Positions 1-4,565 of a stretch of DNA of 8,002 nucleotides are shown here, piece after piece; position 1 is the first letter of the stretch, and every line of letters begins with the position of its first letter. The notes beneath the pieces were generated by a model that was given only the letters and a program-made list of their open reading frames with translations, ran no database searches and had not been told where the DNA came from. Position numbers and translations under genes: made by a program. Location of the stretch: the NCBI GenBank assembly GCA_001412425.1, contig LKUH01000141.1, positions 1 to 8,002 of the forward strand, given 5' to 3'. The DNA comes from Candidatus Cloacimonas sp. SDB (lineage in GTDB: Bacteria > Cloacimonadota > Cloacimonadia > Cloacimonadales > TCS61).

Positions 1-29
1 ATAGAATTTCGTTAATACTCATTATCAGA

Positions 30-62
30 TAAAAAAAAAGACCGGCTTTAAAACCGGTCTTT
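30..62 (-). terminator. Rho-independent terminator of the ferredoxin gene
   Basis: Read on the minus strand, a perfect 9-bp stem (AAAGACCGG at 37-45 pairing with CCGGTCTTT at 54-62) with an 8-nt loop is followed by an unbroken run of T (complement of the A run at 31-39). It lies about 15 bases after the ferredoxin stop codon and closes the minus-strand cluster. Confidence 0.9.
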
Positions 63-77
63 ATGATCATAAACTTA

Positions 78-248
78 CTATTCAGAAATAGCTGATACCG
101 GGCAGGCGTCTATACAGGCACCGCAATCAACACATTTATCAGGATCTACTTTTGCTTTGTCATCAACCATTTCCAGTGCTTCAACCGGGCAGGTGTCTAT
201 ACAGGCACCACAACCGATACAAGTTTCTTCATTAATATTAACAGCCAT
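78..248 (-). CDS. 2[4Fe-4S] ferredoxin, clostridial type
   Basis: Small cytoplasmic electron carrier of 56 residues with two complete CxxCxxCxxxCP cluster motifs: C10, C13, C16, C20-P and C39, C42, C45, C49-P. Each motif supplies three ligands to one cubane and the fourth to the other. Length and the two-fold symmetric layout match bacterial low-potential 8Fe ferredoxins, which serve oxidoreductases such as pyruvate:ferredoxin oxidoreductase and hydrogenases in anaerobes; the partner here cannot be told. The frame is open upstream to a TTG at 260, but the ribosome binding site GGAGG (258-254) lies just after that TTG. The ATG at 248 has 5-nt spacing, whereas an ATG at 251 has only 2, so 248 is preferred. 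It is the last gene of a minus-strand cluster, 75 nt after the tatD stop, and may be cotranscribed or use its own weak promoter. A strong terminator follows. The two halves are unusually similar at DNA level. Confidence 0.95.
   Translation of the reverse strand: MAVNINEETCIGCGACIDTCPVEALEMVDDKAKVDPDKCVDCGACIDACPVSAISE
97..213. repeat. Direct repeat pair inside the ferredoxin gene (97-126 and 184-213)
   Basis: Two 30-bp stretches are identical at 28 of 30 positions and are offset by exactly 87 bp (29 codons), which is the spacing between the two cluster motifs. Each encodes a CGACIDxCPV segment. The protein two-fold repeat is ancient in this family; the near identity at synonymous positions is what is notable. 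Confidence 0.85.
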
Positions 249-253
249 CATTA

Positions 254-258
254 CCTCC
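254..258 (-). promoter_or_regulatory. Ribosome binding site deciding the ferredoxin start
   Basis: GGAGG on the minus strand, 5 nt before the ATG at 248 and only 2 nt before the ATG at 251. It excludes the upstream TTG at 260, because the site would then lie inside the coding region. Confidence 0.8.
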
Positions 259-278
259 AATATTCCCTTTTTTGAGAC

Positions 279-306
279 AAATTATTTCCGACTTTTTTTT
301 ATTCAA
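279..306 (-). promoter_or_regulatory. Weak candidate promoter for the ferredoxin gene
   Basis: On the minus strand TTGAAT (306-301) stands 16 nt before TAATTT (284-279), within a very A/T-rich gap between tatD and the ferredoxin gene. Such matches are easy to find by chance in AT-rich DNA. Readthrough from tatD is equally possible, since no terminator hairpin is visible in the gap. Confidence 0.3.
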
Positions 307-323
307 GTTTTTTTATATTATTT

Positions 324-1088
324 TTAGGTCCTTCCAGTTTTACTTAGAAAAAACTCAACTGCATTGTTAAATGTAATCTCTGCAACCTGTTTAGGAGTTA
401 GTCCTTTGATCTCAGCAATTTTTTCTATCACATATCTTAAATTAAGGGGAGAATTCCTCTTTCCCCGTAAAGGTTGAGGAGCAAGAAAGGGAGAATCTGT
501 CTCTACAAAAATTCTATCCAGGGGTATAAGGCGGACAACATCCTCAAGAGGATTATTCTTATAGGTGATATTGCCGGTAAAAGATATATTCCAACCATGG
601 GCGATAATATCTTCTGCGAAACCGAGATCTCCTGAAAAGCAGTGGAACACAACATTTTCGGGATTATTTCTAGTTAAAATCTCCAGACATTCGCGATGAG
701 CCTGTCTGTCATGCACAATAAGGGGAAGTCCCAGTTCTTTGGCGATCAGGATCTGTTCCTCAAAGACTTTTTTCTGCGTTTCCCGGGGAGAGCGATCCCG
801 GTAAAAATCCAATCCTGTTTCACCTATTGCCACTATTTTGGGATGTTTTGCCAGCTGCAGAATTATTTCTCTCTGGTAATGTACAGCCTCATGAGGATGA
901 TAAGCTGCAGTTGCAAAAATATTTTCATAATTTTCCGCCAGCCTGATACCTGCTTCCGAAGTGTTTTTATCGATACCGACATTGATTATGTATTCTATAC
1001 CCGAGCTGAAACATGTCTGAATCAGATTATTTCTGTCTTTATTAAAATCGGGAAAGTCAAGATGAGCGTGAGTTTCAAATATTTTCAT
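324..1088 (-). CDS. tatD: TatD-family metal-dependent hydrolase / 3'-5' deoxyribonuclease
   Basis: Cytoplasmic TIM-barrel hydrolase of the TatD/YcfH family, members of which are Mg-dependent 3'-5' exonucleases implicated in DNA repair. The 254-residue length is normal for the family. All metal-site motifs are present in order: THAHLD with H7 and H9, GETGLD with E90, VHDR with H126, FHCFSG with H149, and ETDSPFLAP with D198. The C-terminal helix-rich segment ending EITFNNAVEFF is also typical. The AAGGA/AGGAAG ribosome binding site (1102-1096) is too close to an ATG at 1094 (which would overlap the upstream stop as ATGA) but sits 7-9 nt before the ATG at 1088, which also gives the usual short family N-terminus, so 1088 is chosen. 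The gene follows the secreted-protein gene with a 2-nt gap, implying translational coupling in one operon. The exact substrate and paralogue identity within the family cannot be decided. Confidence 0.95.
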   Translation of the reverse strand: MKIFETHAHLDFPDFNKDRNNLIQTCFSSGIEYIINVGIDKNTSEAGIRLAENYENIFATAAYHPHEAVHYQREIILQLAKHPKIVAIGETGLDFYRDRSPRETQKKVFEEQILIAKELGLPLIVHDRQAHRECLEILTRNNPENVVFHCFSGDLGFAEDIIAHGWNISFTGNITYKNNPLEDVVRLIPLDRIFVETDSPFLAPQPLRGKRNSPLNLRYVIEKIAEIKGLTPKQVAEITFNNAVEFFLSKTGRT

Positions 1089-1090
1089 GA

Positions 1091-2461
1091 TCATTCTTCC
1101 TTTAATTTAATCTCAGGGTACAGCATCATCATAATAAGATCTATTTTGAGACTTTTATCCAGATGAAACCAGATCTCAGCTGAATCAGCATTTATTCCGT
1201 CCGCTTCCACCGCAAGCAGAAATCCTTTGAATTCAATATAATTATTGATTTTTTTAAAATCTTCCAACTTAAAATAGATCTTTCTGTCCAACCAGTATTT
1301 ATTCAACATCAAAAGCAGGTCGGCATAGGAGGCGATTTCATATTTATTTCTGGTCTCAGTTTTTACCAGCAGAGTTGTGGGAACATTGTCATGAATGAGG
1401 AGAAAATCCAGCAATTTACTTCCGATGGACCTGTGTTCATAAAGCAGTTGAGGTAAATAATTCGACACTATATCAATTTCCTGATGGCTTAATTTACTCA
1501 GGTCAATAACTTCCTCGTCGGAAATTTTACAGGTTTTACCAACGATCTCAGTATCATTATCAGAATAAATATAAACTCCATCCTGCTCTGTTGAATAAGT
1601 GATCTTTAAATAATCCGGGAATTCTCCCTGAAAATTTTCCGAACTAATAAGGTAGCCTTTTGTGGTTTTTGTTATAATGTGTTCGGGAAATTCCTTTTTC
1701 AGGAAACTTTTTACATCATTTATTTTGTTATGAAGCATTTCTCTCGTCTGCTTTTTCTGATAATTCCGGGAAATATATTCTTCCAGTGAAAGAGTTTGAG
1801 GTATCTTCACTGTTATCCCGACCACCTCCTTTTTATCCTCTATTAATTCCACTTGTCTCTGTGATTCTTCCCTGATCAAATGGGCAAGACTGAGATTCGG
1901 ATCCGAAAATATCAATTCTATCTGCCAATCAGGGGAAAAAACCCGAATTGAATTTCCTGCTTTATCAAGTTTAATATCCACTATTTCAAAACCGCTGACC
2001 CTTTCAGCAGCAATCTTGGACCAGAGAAGTTCCAGGCTTCCCTCATTCTTATCATCAGTATATAAAAGATCAGATCCCGTATCTTTCAGGAAATTCGAAA
2101 TAAAGGAGCTGTCGGCAGCATTCAGCCTGTACAGAAAGGATTCCAGGAATCTCAAGATCTTCGGGGGCAAACTGAATCTGGAGGAAGGAAGAATTTCACG
2201 CTGATTATAGATCTTATAATTTTCCCAGTCATATTCAGTTATTATCTCCGAACCACCTATAATAAAATGTTGAATGATTTTTGAAGTTGTAAAATCTGCC
2301 GGAGAATCTGCCTTAAGTTCTGCTTTTTCCAGCCAGGAATTGTGCAGTTTGAACTGATAGGGGTTGAGAAAATCGTCGAGATCCGGCTCGTACCCCTGTA
2401 AAAAGAGTCCTGAAATCAAGATCAAAAAAAGAGATATATATTTATTCATTTTCATTGACAT
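1091..2461 (-). CDS. Secreted protein of unknown function
   Basis: I do not recognise this 456-residue protein. It starts with a clear signal peptide: MSMKMNK, then a hydrophobic core YISLFLILISGLFL (residues 8-21), with cleavage probably near residues 22-24 before YEPDLDDF. There is no lipobox cysteine and no later membrane segment, so it is probably periplasmic or outer-membrane associated. The mature part is rich in charged residues and alternating hydrophobic strands. The middle has a charged, probably helical stretch (about 195-255). The C-terminal 85 residues form a compact-looking block with the phrases YWLDRKIYFKLEDF, IEFKGFLLAVEADG and AEIWFHLD, ending in LIMMMLYPEIK. No T9SS sorting tail is present. 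The ATG at 2461 has AGGGA (2472-2468) 6 nt upstream; in-frame ATGs at residues 3 and 5 are possible alternatives. It precedes tatD with near overlap, so the two are cotranscribed, though the functional link is unclear. Confidence 0.8.
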   Translation of the reverse strand: MSMKMNKYISLFLILISGLFLQGYEPDLDDFLNPYQFKLHNSWLEKAELKADSPADFTTSKIIQHFIIGGSEIITEYDWENYKIYNQREILPSSRFSLPPKILRFLESFLYRLNAADSSFISNFLKDTGSDLLYTDDKNEGSLELLWSKIAAERVSGFEIVDIKLDKAGNSIRVFSPDWQIELIFSDPNLSLAHLIREESQRQVELIEDKKEVVGITVKIPQTLSLEEYISRNYQKKQTREMLHNKINDVKSFLKKEFPEHIITKTTKGYLISSENFQGEFPDYLKITYSTEQDGVYIYSDNDTEIVGKTCKISDEEVIDLSKLSHQEIDIVSNYLPQLLYEHRSIGSKLLDFLLIHDNVPTTLLVKTETRNKYEIASYADLLLMLNKYWLDRKIYFKLEDFKKINNYIEFKGFLLAVEADGINADSAEIWFHLDKSLKIDLIMMMLYPEIKLKEE

Positions 2462-2479
2462 AACTATTCCCTGTTACTT

Positions 2480-2509
2480 TTGTGAACGATGAAATTTGTT
2501 TGATTTTAT
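2480..2509 (+). promoter_or_regulatory. Candidate promoter of the acidic-tail protein gene
   Basis: TTGTGA (2480-2485), an 18-nt spacer and TTTTAT (2504-2509) place a transcription start near 2516 and a leader of about 27 nt carrying AAGGAG (2529-2534). The -10 hexamer lies in the left arm of the palindrome at 2503-2526. The hexamers are imperfect, but TTTTAT recurs in the candidate promoters at 4139-4168 and 6847-6875. Confidence 0.4.
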
Positions 2510-2526
2510 AGGTCAACCTATAAAAT
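2503..2526. promoter_or_regulatory. Perfect 11+11 bp palindrome, operator candidate
   Basis: ATTTTATAGGT (2503-2513), spacer CA, ACCTATAAAAT (2516-2526): the arms are exact reverse complements. It sits in the 81-bp divergent gap between the secreted-protein gene and the acidic-tail gene, ending 3 bp before the latter's ribosome binding site, over its probable -10 and transcription start. This is the classical place for a dimeric repressor. In RNA it could fold into a 10-bp stem with a UCAA loop next to the ribosome binding site. No T run follows, so it is not a terminator. The regulator is unknown. Confidence 0.6.
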
Positions 2527-2542
2527 TGAAGGAGAATCTGAT

Positions 2543-2872
2543 ATGATGACTGCTGAAAAAGACAGAAACAGGATCAATGAATTTTTTGAATTGACCAGCC
2601 TGGATTTCAACTTGAGAAAATTTCATAAGCCAGTCTTAGTTTATGAGGTAGTAGAAGATAAGGTAAGATATTCTCTCTGGGAAGAAGAGCTTTTAGATAG
2701 ATTTGGGTTGAAAAATGTCGACGGCTGGGATGCCACGGAAGATGTAATATTTTGTCCGGACTGGATGCAGAAGAAAGAAGAAGATGAGTATGATGATGAA
2801 GACGATGAAGACCTTGATCTGGATGATCTTGATCTCGCGAAAGATCTTGGGCTGGACGATGATGATGTCTAA
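2543..2872 (+). CDS. Small protein with strongly acidic C-terminal tail, function unknown
   Basis: A 109-residue cytoplasmic protein I do not recognise. Residues 1-78 look like a small folded domain with aromatic and charged residues (FFELTSLDFNLRKFHKP, VLVYEVVEDKVRYSLWEEE, GWDATEDVIFCPDWM). Residues 79-109 are a low-complexity tail in which 20 of 31 residues are Asp or Glu and only one is basic. Within the tail, D-L alternation (LDLDDLDL) suggests it is not purely disordered. There is no signal peptide or membrane segment. AAGGAG (2529-2534) lies 8 nt before the ATG at 2543; a second ATG at 2546 is less well placed. The gene is monocistronic: own candidate promoter, palindrome upstream, terminator downstream. 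A folded head plus acidic tail recalls, in layout only, the RNA polymerase delta subunit and nucleic-acid-mimic proteins; no homology is claimed. Confidence 0.8.
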   Translation: MMTAEKDRNRINEFFELTSLDFNLRKFHKPVLVYEVVEDKVRYSLWEEELLDRFGLKNVDGWDATEDVIFCPDWMQKKEEDEYDDEDDEDLDLDDLDLAKDLGLDDDDV

Positions 2873-2897
2873 TTAAAGATTTGCAGATATATTTTAC

Positions 2898-2928
2898 AAG
2901 GTCACTTTTTGCGGTGACCTTTTTTTTA
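2898..2928 (+). terminator. Rho-independent terminator between convergent genes
   Basis: AAGGTCAC (2898-2905) pairs perfectly with GTGACCTT (2914-2921) around an 8-nt loop and is followed by a T run to 2927. It ends the acidic-tail gene. The stop codon of the convergent amidohydrolase (2928-2926) lies in the T run. On that strand the same hairpin is followed only by a poor T tract, so it may work weakly in both directions. Confidence 0.9.
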
Positions 2929-4032
2929 TTTACTGTTCAATAAGTTCCAGAAGATATCAATACCCTTTGGAATAACTTCCGCGGAAGGCAGAAATTTACT
3001 GGAATGAAGATCTGCATTTTCTCCCAGATTTGTTCCCAGCCAGAAAAGCAGGCCTTTGTATCTATGAGTGAAAATACCGAAGTCTTCTCCTGTGAACACC
3101 TTTTCGGCAGTTAGATACTTGAGATGCAGAAAATCTACAACGGCTTTTAAAATCTCAACAAGTTGTGCATCATTTTTTACCTGTCTGTAATAACTTCCAT
3201 ATTCAATCTTGAATTCCAGCTGAAATTTTTCTGCTGACTGCAAGGCTGTAATTTCAATTAATTTCTTAATGAATTTCAGGTCTTCATTTTTAAAAGCTCT
3301 TACGGTACCCTCTAATATGCATTCTCCAGCGATAGCATTCATCACAGTACCGGCTGTCATCCTGCCAAATTCAACTAATGCGGTATCTGTTTCAGGATAT
3401 TCCAAAGCCATTCTTTCCTTGAATTTTGCATAGAACATCACCCCCGCTGCCAGAGCATTTCTACCTTTTTCAGGAAATGCTACATGAGCTGAGATGCCTT
3501 TGAATTCCACCTTCACTTCCTGTGCAGCGGCAAAGAAAATTCCTGGTCGGGAAGCAATTGTTCCTAAAGGCAGCGTACCGTTCACATGCAACGCAAAAAC
3601 CCGGGAAATTTTAAATTTATCCAGCACCCCCGTTTCCAGCACTTTTTGAGCTCCTCCCTTTCCCTCTTCTGCAGGTTGAAAAAGAAATAAGATGTTTTTA
3701 AGCGGTTTTTCCCTGATAACTTTCTGGATTAATCCTAGCAGAATCGTCATATGCAAGTCATGACCGCAAGCGTGCATTAGACCGGGATGTTCCGACTGAA
3801 AAGAGCAGTCTGTCTCTTCTTGCAAAGAAAGAGCATCCATATCAGCCCTGAATAGAGTATAAGGACCTGCACCATTCTGGTATTGGTAAATAATTCCGGG
3901 AAAATCGAAAAAATGGGGTTTAAGTTCTGTATAGTGTTTCACTATATTGTGAATGTAGTTTTGGGTCTTAAATTCCTTAAATCCTAATTCGGGAATTCTA
4001 TGCAGGTCTTCGCGAATTTTTTTCAGGTCCAT
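2926..4032 (-). CDS. M20-family metallo-amidohydrolase (N-acyl amino acid deacylase; possibly N-acetyldiaminopimelate deacetylase)
   Basis: Cytoplasmic di-metal peptidase-fold enzyme of the M20 aminoacylase/amidohydrolase group, which removes acyl groups from N-acylated amino acids. Of 368 residues, the visible signatures are DLHRIPELGF (9-18), FRADMDAL (61-68), MHACGHDLHMT with C89 and H91, FQPAEEG with E122-E123 as base and ligand, ALHV with H149, ISAHVAFPEKGRNAL with H183 (dimerisation/lid domain), TGEDFG, and a late metal ligand H343 in LHSSKF. Length is normal and all expected catalytic residues are present. The N-terminal EFKTQNY phrase and the spacing resemble Bacillus YkuR (N-acetyldiaminopimelate deacetylase of lysine/peptidoglycan synthesis), but hippurate and indole-acetyl-amino-acid hydrolases share most motifs, so specificity is open. 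The start at 4032 is set by AGGAG (4045-4041) with 8-nt spacing; an open extension to a TTG at 4125 gives a non-family leader and is rejected. It stands alone, divergent from the tRNA. Confidence 0.93.
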   Translation of the reverse strand: MDLKKIREDLHRIPELGFKEFKTQNYIHNIVKHYTELKPHFFDFPGIIYQYQNGAGPYTLFRADMDALSLQEETDCSFQSEHPGLMHACGHDLHMTILLGLIQKVIREKPLKNILFLFQPAEEGKGGAQKVLETGVLDKFKISRVFALHVNGTLPLGTIASRPGIFFAAAQEVKVEFKGISAHVAFPEKGRNALAAGVMFYAKFKERMALEYPETDTALVEFGRMTAGTVMNAIAGECILEGTVRAFKNEDLKFIKKLIEITALQSAEKFQLEFKIEYGSYYRQVKNDAQLVEILKAVVDFLHLKYLTAEKVFTGEDFGIFTHRYKGLLFWLGTNLGENADLHSSKFLPSAEVIPKGIDIFWNLLNSK

Positions 4033-4040
4033 ATCAAATT

Positions 4041-4045
4041 CTCCT
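4041..4045 (-). promoter_or_regulatory. Ribosome binding site deciding the amidohydrolase start
   Basis: AGGAG on the minus strand, 8 nt before the ATG at 4032. It supports a protein beginning MDLKKIREDLHRIP, which is where family members normally begin. Confidence 0.8.
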
Positions 4046-4054
4046 AATATTGAG

Positions 4055-4077
4055 ATTAATCCTTTTAAAGGAATAAT
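4055..4077. promoter_or_regulatory. Imperfect palindrome in the amidohydrolase promoter region
   Basis: ATTAATCCTTT (4055-4065), central T, AAAGGAATAAT (4067-4077): 10 of 11 arm pairs match. It begins 3 bp after the TTGACA -35 element at 4086-4081 on the minus strand and covers the spacer and -10 position, as expected of a repressor site. The regulator is unknown. Confidence 0.4.
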
Positions 4078-4086
4078 TTTTGTCAA
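4058..4086 (-). promoter_or_regulatory. Candidate promoter of the amidohydrolase gene
   Basis: A perfect TTGACA -35 (4086-4081) on the minus strand. The -10 is poor: AGGATT at 17-nt spacing or GATTAA at 19. A poor -10 with a perfect -35 and an overlapping palindrome would fit a regulated promoter. The leader would be about 15-20 nt longer than the ribosome binding site region. Confidence 0.4.
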
Positions 4087-4138
4087 ATGAAACAACCTGA
4101 ATTCTAAAAGAGCAAGCCACAGCAATAGAACTCTTTTC

Positions 4139-4168
4139 TTGACACGTAAAGAGGGGTAAAATTTTTAT
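4139..4168 (+). promoter_or_regulatory. Promoter of tRNA-Arg
   Basis: Perfect TTGACA (4139-4144), 18-nt spacer and TTTTAT (4163-4168), predicting a start near 4175, about 13 nt before the mature tRNA 5' end. A short 5' leader removed by RNase P would be normal. Confidence 0.55.
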
Positions 4169-4187
4169 CAAACTTCTTATGAATAAA

Positions 4188-4264
<77 letters not shown>

Positions 4265-4530
4265 TTTCTTCCAGGAAAACGGAAGACGGAAGACTAAATA
4301 ATTAACCACTGATCTTCACAGATAAACACAGATAGTTATTTATTGGTATTAACTCGCTACGCTCGTGGTATAGGTAGTTATTTATAGGCATTGATGGGTA
4401 TTGGTCGTAACCACTGAAGGCGGAATTTGCAACTCCTTTTTCCTTGATTCTTAGTCTTTAATAATTGATCCTGTTTGACCCTTGATCCCGCCTTTCTTTG
4501 CCTCTCTGTATCTTTGCATTTATGTACAAT
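4265..4530. repeat. Non-coding spacer built of short degenerate direct repeats
   Basis: No credible gene. Contents: a 7-bp unit ACGGAAG about 2.3 times (4279-4294); three tandem 10-bp units of the form CACWGATNNN (4307-4336); an 18-bp direct repeat TAGTTATTTATWGGYATT at 4333-4350 and 4375-4392 (16/18 identical); TAACCACTGA at both 4303-4312 and 4408-4417; and a pyrimidine-rich stretch (about 4431-4518) with recurring TTGATYC and CTTTG words. Short frames open here on either strand have no ribosome binding site or protein character. Similar CACWGAT-word tracts occur, from general experience, between genes in several bacterial phyla; their function is not known to me. Confidence 0.6.
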
Positions 4531-4557
4531 AAAAAAGCCCGAGATCTCTCCCGGGCT
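4530..4557 (-). terminator. Rho-independent terminator of the beta-helix T9SS gene
   Basis: On the minus strand AGCCCG (4557-4552) pairs with CGGGCT (4541-4536), with further inner AGA/TCT pairing possible. The T run complementary to 4531-4536 follows. It lies 8 nt after the TAA stop at 4568-4566. Confidence 0.85.
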
Positions 4558-4565
4558 CTGTAATC

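Noticed and set aside
249..260. TTG start for the ferredoxin at 260
   Set aside because: The GGAGG ribosome binding site would be inside the coding region; the ATG at 248 has proper spacing and gives the standard family N-terminus.
696..1166. Plus-strand open frame of 156 codons opposite tatD and the secreted-protein gene
   Set aside because: It lies wholly antisense to two well-supported genes, has a Cys/Phe/Ile-rich shadow composition and no ribosome binding site or domain.
4033..4125. N-terminal extension of the amidohydrolase to a TTG at 4125
   Set aside because: The extension would run through the TTGACA element and the AGGAG ribosome binding site, has no site of its own, and adds residues absent from the family.
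4307..4336. CACWGAT tandem units as a possible CRISPR array
   Set aside because: The 10-bp units are directly tandem, degenerate and without spacers, and no cas genes are present.
4537..4557. Hairpin at 4536-4557 as a plus-strand terminator for the tRNA
   Set aside because: On the plus strand no T run follows the stem. The T run is on the minus-strand side, and the position right after the beta-helix stop fits the minus strand.
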